This document shows, in pieces, positions 45,738 through 54,388 of a stretch of 64,000 nucleotides of DNA. The notes under the pieces were generated by a model, which searched no databases, was not told the DNA's origin, and saw nothing but the letters and a program-made list of their open reading frames with translations. The position numbers and the translations under genes were made by a program. Each line of letters begins with the position of its first letter. The stretch's first letter is position 1. The DNA comes from Gymnodinialimonas sp. 57CJ19 (GTDB lineage Bacteria; Pseudomonadota; Alphaproteobacteria; Rhodobacterales; Rhodobacteraceae), in NCBI RefSeq assembly GCF_038396845.1, contig NZ_CP151587.1, forward strand, positions 3,136,001-3,200,000. Direction: 5' to 3'.

Positions 45738-47116
45738 AAGCTACGTATTTGTTCCGTTTTCTGACCCTATCGGCCCCCCTCTTCGCCCTCGCCCTTTCGG
45801 CCTGTGCGCCCACCGCTGCAACGGATGTTCCGGCTCGTGGGGCGGCGGCCACGCCAGCGAACCTTCCCGCGATGAACACCTTTGGCAGCCCCCGCGTGGC
45901 GTCACCTTCGCGGTCCAATACCTCTATCGCGGCGGATTTTCTTGATCTGACGTTTCAGATGGAATCGGGCCGCGTCATTGACCGGATGAGCCGTTTTGAA
46001 GGCCCCATTACTGTCGCCGTGACCTCTGGCGCGCCTGCCTCGCTGAACGCGGACCTCGATCAGTTGCTCAGCAGGCTTCGGACTGAAGCCGGGATCGACA
46101 TTTCCCGCAGCTCCAGCGCCACGGCCTCCATCACGATCGAGACCATGCCCCGTGCCCGGATGCAGCGTGTGGTGCCGCAGGCCGCGTGTTTCGTGGTGCC
46201 GCGCGTCAGTTCCTGGTCCGAGTTCCGCCGCGCCCGGTCGGGTCGGACGCTGGATTGGACAACCTTGGATACCCGCGAACGGGTCGCCGTTTTCATCCCC
46301 TCCGACGTGTCCCCGCAAGAGGTACGCGATTGCCTGCACGAGGAGATCGCCCAAGCCCTCGGGCCGCTAAACGACCTCTACCGGCTGTCGGATTCCGTGT
46401 TCAACGATGACAACTTCAACGCCGTGCTGACGGGCTTCGATATGCTGGTCCTGCGCACGTATTATGACGGGGCGCTTCGCTCTGGCATGACGCGCGGCCA
46501 GGTTTCCGCCGCCCTGCCCGGCATCCTTGCCCGTCACAATCCGCGCGGCGGATCGGTTGCGGGGGGCCAAGGCTCGGAGACGCCGCGGGCGTGGATCACC
46601 GCGATTGAAGCAGCCCTTGGGCCGGGTTCGTCGGACGAGGCACGGATCACGGCGGCGGAACGTGCCCTGCGCATGGCGCAGCAACGCCAATGGACCGACA
46701 CGCGCCTTGCCTTCAGCTACTTCGCCTTGGGCCGATTGACCCTGTCGCGCGATGTGGAAACCTCGATCCAAGCGTTCCAATCGGCCTCGACCATCTTTGA
46801 AAGGGTCGCCCCCCGCGGCATCCAATCGGCCCATGTGGACATGCAACTGGCCGCCTTCGCGTTGTCCGCTGGCCGCACGACCGAGGCGTTGCGCCTGACC
46901 GAACGCGCCATGCCCGCCGCCACTCAGGCGCAAAACGCCTCGCTTCTGTCGACGCTACTGATGATCCGCGCCGAGGCGCTGGACGACACGGGCCGCGCTT
47001 CCGAGGCCCGAAGCGTTCGGCTTGATAGCCTCGCTTGGGGCCGCTATGGCTTCGGCTCGAACGCAGCCGTCAGCGCACGGCTGACCGAGGTCGCGGCATT
47101 GTCGCCCGGCAGGTAA
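45734..47116 (+). CDS. DUF2927 family lipoprotein
   Basis: 460 residues with a lipoprotein signal (lipobox ALSAC, C24). A DUF2927 domain is followed by DCLHEEIAQALGPLND (HE pair typical of this family) and a C-terminal TPR-like helical region with Ala-rich pairs from about residue 310. TTG start at 45734 overlaps the GNAT stop by 4 bases. Probably attached to a periplasmic membrane face; function unknown. Confidence 0.82.
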   Translation: MKATYLFRFLTLSAPLFALALSACAPTAATDVPARGAAATPANLPAMNTFGSPRVASPSRSNTSIAADFLDLTFQMESGRVIDRMSRFEGPITVAVTSGAPASLNADLDQLLSRLRTEAGIDISRSSSATASITIETMPRARMQRVVPQAACFVVPRVSSWSEFRRARSGRTLDWTTLDTRERVAVFIPSDVSPQEVRDCLHEEIAQALGPLNDLYRLSDSVFNDDNFNAVLTGFDMLVLRTYYDGALRSGMTRGQVSAALPGILARHNPRGGSVAGGQGSETPRAWITAIEAALGPGSSDEARITAAERALRMAQQRQWTDTRLAFSYFALGRLTLSRDVETSIQAFQSASTIFERVAPRGIQSAHVDMQLAAFALSAGRTTEALRLTERAMPAATQAQNASLLSTLLMIRAEALDDTGRASEARSVRLDSLAWGRYGFGSNAAVSARLTEVAALSPGR

Positions 47117-47139
47117 ACAGGCCAAAGGCAGGACATCCC

Positions 47140-47304
47140 ATGCTGAACTTCATTGGCGCCGCTCTGGGCGCTGTCATCGGCGTATTTCTGGCCCGTCGCA
47201 AAGGCGGCAACGCGGCCGACATGGCGCAATATGGGGCGGTGATTGCGATCATCGGCTTTCTGATCGGCACCCTTCTTATGCTTGTGATCCCGGCCCCTCA
47301 GTAG
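47140..47304 (+). CDS. Small two-TM protein
   Basis: 54 residues with two hydrophobic segments separated by a basic turn (ARRKGGNAADMAQYG), ending in PAPQ. ATG 47140 has CAGGACA upstream. It lies between the DUF2927 lipoprotein gene and the VWA gene. The long open frame upstream is not used. Confidence 0.6.
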   Translation: MLNFIGAALGAVIGVFLARRKGGNAADMAQYGAVIAIIGFLIGTLLMLVIPAPQ

Positions 47305-47317
47305 CTAGGCTACGCCC

Positions 47318-48502
47318 ATGTTTTTGCCCTTCTTCCAAACCCTACGCTCCGCCCGCATCCCGGTTTCCCTGCGCGAATACCTCGCGTTTCTGGAAGGCGT
47401 TTCTGTGGGGCTGGTAACCTACGACATCGACGGGTTCTACTACCTCGCCCGCGCGGCGATGGTGAAGGATGAACGCCATCTGGACCGCTTCGACCAGGCC
47501 TTTGCCCACGCCTTTGGCGGGCTGGAGGCGATCAGTGCAGAAGATGTGCTGGAAGCTACGGAAATCCCGCAGGAGTGGTTGGAAAAGCTGGCCGAGAAGC
47601 ACCTGTCCGAGGAAGAACGCGCCGAGATTGAAGCGTTAGGCGGCTTCGACAAGCTGATGGAGACCCTGCGCGAGCGCTTGAAGGAACAAGAAAAACGCCA
47701 CCAAGGCGGCTCCAAGTGGATCGGCACGGCGGGCACGTCCCCTTTCGGCGCCTATGGCTACAACCCGGAAGGCGTGCGCATTGGGCAGCACGAAAGCCGC
47801 CACCGCAAGGCCGTGAAGGTCTGGGACAAGCGCGATTTCAGGAACCTGGACGGCGATGTGGAACTGGGCACGCGCAACATCAAGGTCGCGCTCAAACGGC
47901 TGCGGCAATGGGCGCGTAACGGCGCGGCGGAGGAGCTGGACCTCGACGGGACCATCCGCGCCACGGCTGAAAACGGCTATCTGGATGTGAAGACCCGGCC
48001 CGAGCGGCGCAATGCGGTGAAGGTGATCCTGTTCTTGGATGTGGGCGGGTCGATGGATGACCATGTGAAAGTGGTGGAGGAATTGTTCAGCGCCGCCAAG
48101 GCCGAGTTCAAGCACCTCGAATACTACTATTTCCACAATTGCCTGTATGAAAGCGTCTGGCGCGACAACCGCAGACGCTGGACAGAGACGATCCCGACCT
48201 TCGAGGTGATGAACACCTACGGATCTGATTATAAATGCATTTTCGTGGGCGACGCGGCGATGTCCCCCTACGAGATCGCCTTTGCGGGCGGCGCCAATGA
48301 GCATTGGAACGAGGAACCGGGCAGCACATGGTTGCAACGGGCCCGCACCCAGTGGCCGGATCATATGTGGATCAACCCAACGCCCGAACGGCACTGGCGC
48401 TACACGCAATCGACCCAGATGATTGATGAGATATTCGAGGGCCGTATGGTCCCCATGACCCTTGAGGGCATCGACCGGGGCATGCGGGAGTTGGGCCGCT
48501 GA
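47318..48502 (+). CDS. VWA domain protein, CoxE-like partner of MoxR ATPase
   Basis: 394 residues. An N-terminal CoxE-type region (PVSLREYLAFLEGVSVGLV) leads to a VWA domain with MIDAS motif FLDVGGSMDDH (DxGxS). The segment FVGDAAMSPYEI supplies a later MIDAS loop. It works with the MoxR ATPase at 44331 in a chaperone or metal-insertion complex in characterised families; here the substrate is unknown. Confidence 0.9.
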   Translation: MFLPFFQTLRSARIPVSLREYLAFLEGVSVGLVTYDIDGFYYLARAAMVKDERHLDRFDQAFAHAFGGLEAISAEDVLEATEIPQEWLEKLAEKHLSEEERAEIEALGGFDKLMETLRERLKEQEKRHQGGSKWIGTAGTSPFGAYGYNPEGVRIGQHESRHRKAVKVWDKRDFRNLDGDVELGTRNIKVALKRLRQWARNGAAEELDLDGTIRATAENGYLDVKTRPERRNAVKVILFLDVGGSMDDHVKVVEELFSAAKAEFKHLEYYYFHNCLYESVWRDNRRRWTETIPTFEVMNTYGSDYKCIFVGDAAMSPYEIAFAGGANEHWNEEPGSTWLQRARTQWPDHMWINPTPERHWRYTQSTQMIDEIFEGRMVPMTLEGIDRGMRELGR

Positions 48503-48543
48503 TCGCGCGCCTTCGGGCCGCTTGGGCCAAGGCACCGTGGTTG

Positions 48544-48849
48544 ATGACCGCCTTCACCTTGGCGCTGCTCTCGACGCTGTTCTTTGGGGTGAATGCCGCA
48601 CGAAAGGCGATCTACTGGGCTGACCCGCGCCATGTGGAGCAGCCTATCGCTGGCTGGATGACGCCCGGCTACGTCGGCATGTCTTGGAGCGTTCCAAGGG
48701 AAATCATGCGCGACGCCCTGAACCTGACCGATGCCGACCGGGGACCGATCCGGCTGCAAGACCTCGCCGATCAACGCAGCGTGCCTTTGTCGGACATCAT
48801 TGCCCAGATCAATACAGCGATCGCAGCCCATCGGGCGTCTGGTCAATGA
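48544..48849 (+). CDS. Small membrane-anchored hypothetical protein
   Basis: About 101 residues with one N-terminal span (LALLSTLFFGVNAARKAI) and a soluble tail containing VPREIMRDALNLTDADRG. The frame is open further upstream into the VWA stop region, so a start there (CTG or other) is possible. It overlaps the dedA-like gene by ATGA. Confidence 0.65.
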   Translation: MTAFTLALLSTLFFGVNAARKAIYWADPRHVEQPIAGWMTPGYVGMSWSVPREIMRDALNLTDADRGPIRLQDLADQRSVPLSDIIAQINTAIAAHRASGQ

Positions 48850-49439
48850 CCGAAACCGCCCTTGCCCTTGTGGCCACTTACGGGGCGATCATCGTGGCCC
48901 TTTGCGCCTTCTTTTCTTGCCTTCTGGTTCCGATCCCGACCTCGATCGTGATGCTGTCGGCGGGCGCCTTTGTGGCGGCAGGCGATCTGGAGGCGGCGCA
49001 GCTATGGCTTGCGGCGTGGACTGCGGCAGTGTTGGGCGACAACACTGGCTATCTTTTGGGGCGCACCAGCGGGGCCGCGCTTTTGGCGCGTTGGGGCCGA
49101 AGCCCTTCCCGAGGGAAGGTGATTGCCAAAGCGCAGAAAACCTTGCGCCAGAAGGCCGGACTTGGGGTCTTCTTCTCGACCTGGTTGTTCGCGCCCTTGG
49201 GGCCGTACGTCAATATCGTGGCAGGTTCGGTTCGAATGCGTTGGCCCCGCTTCTTGCTGTGGGACGCGGCGGGGGAGGCAATTTGGGTCAGCTTCTATCT
49301 GGGGCTCGGCTACCTGTTCGGTGACCGAGTGCAAGACCTTGCGACCTTGCTTGGCAACACCTCGGGCTTTCTGGTGGCGGGTTTGGTGACGGTGGGTTTG
49401 GGCGTGGCCCTTATGCGCCGGGTCAGAGCCACGTCCTGA
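48846..49439 (+). CDS. DedA/VTT-family membrane protein
   Basis: 197 residues with about five hydrophobic segments. The DedA-type core is VLGDNTGYLLGRTSG, with the conserved FFSTWLFAPLGPYVNIVAGS following. DedA proteins are flippase-type half-transporters for undecaprenyl phosphate or lipids. ATG 48846 overlaps the upstream stop. Confidence 0.85.
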   Translation: MTETALALVATYGAIIVALCAFFSCLLVPIPTSIVMLSAGAFVAAGDLEAAQLWLAAWTAAVLGDNTGYLLGRTSGAALLARWGRSPSRGKVIAKAQKTLRQKAGLGVFFSTWLFAPLGPYVNIVAGSVRMRWPRFLLWDAAGEAIWVSFYLGLGYLFGDRVQDLATLLGNTSGFLVAGLVTVGLGVALMRRVRATS

Positions 49440-49491
49440 GCTGTTGGCATTTGCCATTGCCGCACCGAGCCGCGCGCCCCATATCTGAGGT

Positions 49492-50190
49492 ATGTTGAAG
49501 CTGACCCCGATCCTTCTTGCCGTGGGCTACGGCCTTGTGAGCTATATGTTCTCGGCCTGGCGCACCAATCGCGACCTTGATGCACGCTCCACTGAGTTGG
49601 CCGACGCCCGGTTGCGCGAGATTACCGAAAAATTTGCGAAGGTTCTGGGTGTCGATAACATCCGTGTGAACGTCTACGAGGTTGATGCCGTAAACGGGCT
49701 GGCTGCCCCCGATGGGCGGATTTTTTTGACACGCGGGTTCTACAATCGCTACCTTGCGGGCGAAGTTACGGCCGAGGAGTTGGCCAGCGTGATAGCCCAT
49801 GAGTTGGGCCATGTTGCCTTGGGGCACACAAGGCGGCGGATGATTGATTTCTCCGGCCAAAACGCGGTGCGAGCGGTGTTGGCGGGTGTTTTGGGGCGGT
49901 TCATTCCCGGTATCGGTCCGATGATCGGCAACGCTGTGGGGGCGTTGCTGGCGGCGCGGTTGAGCCGACAGGACGAATATGAAGCCGACGCTTATGCCAC
50001 GTCCTTGATGGTTTCGGCGGGGCTTGGGGCTGCGCCACAGAAGTCGATGTTCGAGAAGCTGGAGCATTTGGCGGGTTTGAAGGGCGGTGGCGCGCCGGCA
50101 TGGTTGATGAGCCACCCCAAGACAGCAGAACGGATCGCGGCGATTGAGGCGATGGAAGCTCGGTGGCGGTCTGAATTGCCATCGGAGTGA
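49492..50190 (+). CDS. M48-family zinc metalloprotease
   Basis: 232 residues. The zinc site HELGH lies in LASVIAHELGHVALGH, and the third ligand is the Glu of DEYEADAYA. An N-terminal hydrophobic segment (1-20) anchors it. Related to HtpX/BepA-like proteases that degrade misfolded envelope proteins. C-terminal SHPKTAERI is a family hallmark. Confidence 0.93.
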   Translation: MLKLTPILLAVGYGLVSYMFSAWRTNRDLDARSTELADARLREITEKFAKVLGVDNIRVNVYEVDAVNGLAAPDGRIFLTRGFYNRYLAGEVTAEELASVIAHELGHVALGHTRRRMIDFSGQNAVRAVLAGVLGRFIPGIGPMIGNAVGALLAARLSRQDEYEADAYATSLMVSAGLGAAPQKSMFEKLEHLAGLKGGGAPAWLMSHPKTAERIAAIEAMEARWRSELPSE

Positions 50191-50212
50191 CGGGTTTTAT
50201 GGTTGGAAATTA

Positions 50213-50278
50213 GGGGGCCAGCCCCCTTGGCGCATCTGAAGATGCGCCTACCCCCGCGATATTTTTAAAAAGATGAAG
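50213..50278 (+). repeat. Dispersed palindromic repeat, copy 2
   Basis: GGGGGCCAGCCCCC, then GGCGCATC-TGAA-GATGCGCC, TACCCCCG and an AT-rich tail ATATTTTTAAAAAGATGAAG. It shares the two-hairpin architecture and near-identical arms with 15224-15263 in opposite orientation. It fills the gap between the M48 and PIN genes, whose stops both face it. Confidence 0.7.
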
Positions 50279-50839
50279 CTAGGCCGACAGTGCTTTGCCG
50301 AGGCGGGGGAGCCTGACCCGTTTGAGCAGCGCACGCAGTGGGAGGGTTTGGCCTGAGAGGCGCTCGGCCTCGGCATGGGTGGTGGCGACGGCCTGGGCGA
50401 CGGCTTTGGGATGGGTGAGCCAGAGGTCCATCAGAAAGGGATCGGGCGCGGTGGCTTTGACGCCGTAGCCCGAGAGTTCGCGGGCCGGGAAATCCTTGAG
50501 ATTTTGGGTCAGGATCGTGGACGCGCCGCCTTGGACCGCGGTGGCGAGCACGTGGATGTCGGCGGGATCGGGCAGCCAGAGGGGTGCTTCGTCGCCGGGG
50601 GGCGTGAGCGCCTTGGGGAACCGCAAGTTGGCGCTTGAGGCCTCGGATTTGGCCAGTTGTTCATCCAGCGCGCCGCCATTGCGGGCCGCGGCGCGGGTCC
50701 ATTCCTCCAGCAGACGCTCGGACCAGATCGGCGTGAAAAGGCTCTCTTCTGCGCAGCTGAAGACGATTTGGCGCAGCACCGTAGGGTAGAGCACACAGGC
50801 GTCGATGACGACGACCGGCAACGGGGAGCCCGCGTTCAT
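50279..50839 (-). CDS. PIN-domain protein without an antitoxin gene
   Basis: 186 residues. PIN acidic residues are visible: D in VVIDACVLYP, E in WSERLLEEWT, D in PDPADIHVLATAV, and TQNLKDFP near the end. These ribonuclease-fold proteins often are VapC-type toxins, but no small antitoxin gene is next to it. Instead its start overlaps the rlmI stop by 4 bases (ATGA), coupling it to rRNA methylation. Confidence 0.83.
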   Translation of the reverse strand: MNAGSPLPVVVIDACVLYPTVLRQIVFSCAEESLFTPIWSERLLEEWTRAAARNGGALDEQLAKSEASSANLRFPKALTPPGDEAPLWLPDPADIHVLATAVQGGASTILTQNLKDFPARELSGYGVKATAPDPFLMDLWLTHPKAVAQAVATTHAEAERLSGQTLPLRALLKRVRLPRLGKALSA

Positions 50840-52032
50840 AGGGTAAACGCGAGCGCCTTGAGGTAGCCCGTATCACTGAGGCTTGGGTGGACCGGGTGAT
50901 CGGGGCCGGCAAATCCGGTGTAGATGATCCGGGGATCGCGGCCTGCGCGACCGATGCCACGGATGCAGGAGGCGCGGAACTTCGTCAGATCGGCCGCGTG
51001 AGAGCAAGAGCAGAGCATCAGCGTGCCGCCTTCCGCCACCAGCGAGGCAGCGATACGCGCGACGCGTTCATAGGCGCGCAGGCCCTTGTCGAGCGCCGGT
51101 TTCGATGGCGCGAAAGCGGGGGGATCGGCAATTACGACGTCGAATTTCGCGCCCTCTGCGGCCAGAGCCTCCATCACGGTGAAGGCGTCTCCCTGGCGGG
51201 TTGAGAACCGGTCGGCGCAGCCCATGGCGGCGGCCCCCTGCCCGGCCAGCGACAGCGCGGGCTCGGAGGCATCGACGGCCAGCGCGCTTTTTGCGCCTGC
51301 CGCGAGCGAGGCAAGGGCGAAGCCGCCTACGTGGGTGAACACGTCTAGAACGCGCGCGTCCTTGGAGAGATTCGCCATGAATGCGTGGTTCGGGCGTTGG
51401 TCGTAGAACAGGCCGGTTTTCTGGCCGCCCATGACATCGGCCATGTAGATGGCACCGTTCATCGGCACTTCGATCGGGCCTTTGGGAGCGGTGCCGGCCA
51501 GGGTGAGCATTTCTTCGGGCAGTTCCTCCAATGCGCGGGCGCGGGAGGTGCCGTTTTTGATCAAAGTGGTGGCGCCGGTGGCCTCCAGCAGCAGTGCTGT
51601 CAGATCATCGAGCCGCTCTTCAAGCCAGATCGCATTGGGTTGCATCACCAAGGTGTCGCCGAAACGGTCCACGATCAGGCCGGGAAGACCATCGCCCTCG
51701 GCATGGATCAGGCGGTAGAACGGCGCGTCATAGAGCGCTGTACGGAGGGCCACGGCGCGGGTGATCTTGGCGCGCAGCCAGTCGGTGTCGATCACGGCAC
51801 CGGGAGCACGATCCAGAACCCGCAGGCCGATGCGCGCGTTGACGGTGGCCACGCCAATGCCCATGGGCTGCCGTTCGGCATCCTCCAGAAGGGCCAAAGC
51901 GCCCGCAGGCACGGCTTTGGAGCGGCGATCAAGGACGAGGTCATCGGCCCAGGCCCAGGGGTGGCCATGGCGGATACGGCGGGCGTCGGCCTTGGGTTTA
52001 AGGCGGAGAACGGGAAAAGAGGGCGCTGTCAT
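50836..52032 (-). CDS. rlmI: 23S rRNA (cytosine-C5) methyltransferase RlmI-like
   Basis: 398 residues. An N-terminal PUA-like domain (GHPWAWADDLVL) is followed by a Rossmann methyltransferase with FYRLIHAEGDGLPGLIVDRF, GQKTGLFYDQR, the SAM strand VLDVFTHVGGFALASLA and catalytic ADPPAFAPSK. RlmI makes m5C1962 in 23S rRNA. Symbol assigned on family grounds. It is coupled to the PIN gene. Confidence 0.87.
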   Translation of the reverse strand: MTAPSFPVLRLKPKADARRIRHGHPWAWADDLVLDRRSKAVPAGALALLEDAERQPMGIGVATVNARIGLRVLDRAPGAVIDTDWLRAKITRAVALRTALYDAPFYRLIHAEGDGLPGLIVDRFGDTLVMQPNAIWLEERLDDLTALLLEATGATTLIKNGTSRARALEELPEEMLTLAGTAPKGPIEVPMNGAIYMADVMGGQKTGLFYDQRPNHAFMANLSKDARVLDVFTHVGGFALASLAAGAKSALAVDASEPALSLAGQGAAAMGCADRFSTRQGDAFTVMEALAAEGAKFDVVIADPPAFAPSKPALDKGLRAYERVARIAASLVAEGGTLMLCSCSHAADLTKFRASCIRGIGRAGRDPRIIYTGFAGPDHPVHPSLSDTGYLKALAFTL

Positions 52033-52089
52033 AGCGCCCCCTCTAGCGGGTTATTGGCCCGTTCGTAAGATGGAAAGTGCTGTTAAGGC

Positions 52090-52716
52090 TTAGTTCGAGG
52101 CCACCAGAAGCGATGCGTTCGCGGGGCCGATGAATTCTTCCGAGACCCAAGCCTGCAAACGCTGGCTGATGCGCAGGCGCTGGGTCACCCCTTCGGCGTC
52201 GGCGATGACGGCGTCATTTCCGCCCAGTGCCGGGAAGGTCAGATCCACGTCGGTGGGGCCGGAGAGTATCTCTCCGGTGGTGGCGTGGCGGATCGTCATC
52301 ACGAACTCAATCTCTTGCTCGGAGGGGATGTTGGAATACCGCACTCGTTGGGTTTGAGCGTGGAAGCGGGTCACGTCGAGCGACACGATCACCGGCACGG
52401 CCCCCGATACGTTGGCGAAAGCAGGTTCAAGCGCGGCGCTCATCAGAGCGGCAACCTGGGCGTGACGGTCGCCAATGGGGTCTTCGCGCCATACGATATC
52501 CGCGCGGGGCTTGATGGTGTTGGCTTCCGAAGCGGTCAGCGTTTGCGGCACGTTAACCACAACTTCTGCAACGTCCCAATCCTGCACCACGATGTTTTCG
52601 ATCACGGGAATGCTGTCGGGGCCGATGTCGCGCGACACGTCAGTGCTGCTGACGCAGCCGGAAACCGCGAGGGCGGCGCCAAGAATAACGGCGGGGATGA
52701 AACGGGACTTCATCAT
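52090..52716 (-). CDS. DUF6778-like lipoprotein
   Basis: 208 residues with a lipobox (AALAVSGC, cysteine at about 21) and a soluble domain beginning VIENIVVQDWDVAEVVVNVP. It also contains IRHATTGEILSGP, a pattern seen in Rhodobacterales lipoproteins. AGGAGAAG precedes the start; ATG at 52713 is an alternative start codon. Confidence 0.75.
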   Translation of the reverse strand: MMKSRFIPAVILGAALAVSGCVSSTDVSRDIGPDSIPVIENIVVQDWDVAEVVVNVPQTLTASEANTIKPRADIVWREDPIGDRHAQVAALMSAALEPAFANVSGAVPVIVSLDVTRFHAQTQRVRYSNIPSEQEIEFVMTIRHATTGEILSGPTDVDLTFPALGGNDAVIADAEGVTQRLRISQRLQAWVSEEFIGPANASLLVASN

Positions 52717-53130
52717 GGGACTTCTCCTGCGTGAGGGGCCCTCAGAGCCCGACTTGCCAAACTGTCTGCGCTTGCTGCGCGTCCCACTTATTCGCCGGTG
52801 AGACAGGTGGTTTATGTCGGGAAAGCACGGCGAAAAGAGGCACAGGGCGCGCCCTTTCCAAGGTCATAAGCGGGAGATTTCTGGCCCAGATTGAGGCAGA
52901 TTAGAGGCAAATTATCCGTGGGTCGCGTCAGACGATCTCTCGGATGGTCGCAAACTGGGCCTTGGCGATGCTGAGTATCCAAGCGTGCTCGGAGGCGATG
53001 AACACAAATACAGGGGGGCGAAGGGCGGCGATCGGCGTGGTTCACGCCGGGGCGATGTCAGCATTCAGGGGGACGCTGACAGAGAGGGCAACGGATTGCA
53101 AGAAAGATAGCTGCGCGCAATTTCTGCCCC
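52717..53130. other. Intergenic stretch without a recognised gene
   Basis: About 410 bases between the lipoprotein start and the end of fliM. Small open frames exist on both strands, but none has a convincing start or family. A GGGCGCGCCC palindrome lies near 52846. The lipoprotein promoter is probably at its left end. Confidence 0.5.
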
Positions 53131-54321
53131 CTACACCACAGCGGTGCTTGGGTTCGCCTTGCTTATAGCAGCGGCGGGATCAGCCCCGTCGGGGCCGGAT
53201 GGCAAGGTGCCGGTTCCTGTTGCCATGTTCAGCCCGCCGGGCGCCATGGCAGGGCTAACCGCAATATCGGGCACCGCTGCCATCGGCATCTCATCCAAAG
53301 GCATGCCCACGCCTGCGCCCGGTTGCGCCATCGGAAAGCCCGCCAATCCATCGGCGGGCAGCGGCGCAGGTTTTGCCGCATCGGTTTCTGCAGCCGCTCC
53401 GGTTGCCGGGTCGGGCCCTGCGCCGGACGATTTCGCGCCCCCAAGGCGGACCGCGCGGCGCCCCGACAATTGCCCAAGCCCGCCCGTGGCCACCACATGG
53501 CCGCTCTCGTTTTCAAGCGTCACAGATGTCAGGTCGCTGTACTCGAACGGGATCAAGTCACCCTCTTTCAACGCCTCAACCTTCCCGAGGGGCATGGTCA
53601 CGCGCATCAACACCGCGTCCAGCGCCATGGGGGCGGTGCTGAGGGCGCCTAACATCTTTGCGCCCCACTGTTCGGGCGCGTCGCCTTGCGGTGCGGCAAG
53701 CGCGTTGCGCCGGGCAATGGCTGGATCATTGGGCATAAGAACGACCAACTCACCCGTCTTATGGCCGCCCATCGTGACCGACACTTTCAACAGGTGGTAT
53801 CCGCGTTCGGGCATCAGCAGGTTCAATTGCCCCCGTTCGGTGATGCTGCTGCCGTAACTCATTCGGTCCGGCCAATCACGATCGGGCAGAGCGACAGTTT
53901 CCAACGCAAAGGCCCCCAGGACCAGATCCACGAAGTCGCGGCAGAGGGCTTCGTCAATGCGGGTGATCGTGCGCGGCGGTTGCAGGACCTCTTCCACATG
54001 GCCGGTTGCCTGTACCTCGATCAGGGAATCGACAAGGGGGTGATCCAGCGCGAACAACCCGCGCCGCCCGCTGTCGTCTTCGATCGCGGCAAGCAGCCCA
54101 TGTTCCGGCAATCCGGCCACGGATTCCGATAGGGTGGCGTCGCGTGTGACGCTGACCTCAGCCACTTCCGGAGCCAAGGTGCCGTAGGGCATGGCCGAAC
54201 GGCGGATCGCGCGGGTCAGCCCCGTTTGCAAACCGGGCACAATATCGCCGTTCTCGGCCCCAGAGCCGAGATGAGCCGCGATCATGCGGGAGAGTACGGA
54301 TTGCGTGTCGGTAGCGGACAT
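53131..54321 (-). CDS. fliM: Flagellar motor switch protein FliM (divergent)
   Basis: 396 residues. The central domain contains TRAIRRSAMPYGTLAPEVAE, and the C-terminal SpoA domain includes LDAVLMRVTMPLGKVEALKE, LIPFEYSDLTSVTLENESG and LSGRRAVRLGG. A long Pro/Ala/Gly/Met-rich tail (about 95 residues) follows. The FliM N-terminal CheY-P-binding motif (LSQxEIDALL) is not evident. No flagellar neighbours; like fliG at 35019 it stands alone. Confidence 0.8.
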   Translation of the reverse strand: MSATDTQSVLSRMIAAHLGSGAENGDIVPGLQTGLTRAIRRSAMPYGTLAPEVAEVSVTRDATLSESVAGLPEHGLLAAIEDDSGRRGLFALDHPLVDSLIEVQATGHVEEVLQPPRTITRIDEALCRDFVDLVLGAFALETVALPDRDWPDRMSYGSSITERGQLNLLMPERGYHLLKVSVTMGGHKTGELVVLMPNDPAIARRNALAAPQGDAPEQWGAKMLGALSTAPMALDAVLMRVTMPLGKVEALKEGDLIPFEYSDLTSVTLENESGHVVATGGLGQLSGRRAVRLGGAKSSGAGPDPATGAAAETDAAKPAPLPADGLAGFPMAQPGAGVGMPLDEMPMAAVPDIAVSPAMAPGGLNMATGTGTLPSGPDGADPAAAISKANPSTAVV

Positions 54322-54388
54322 CTTTGTGCGGGGCCTTCTGGCAGGTCACATAAGATAGGGCATCGCACAAAACCCGTTAACAAACCCC

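Noticed and set aside
52944-53168. Small frames between the lipoprotein and fliM genes
   Set aside because: No binding site, no recognisable family, and composition no different from shadow frames.
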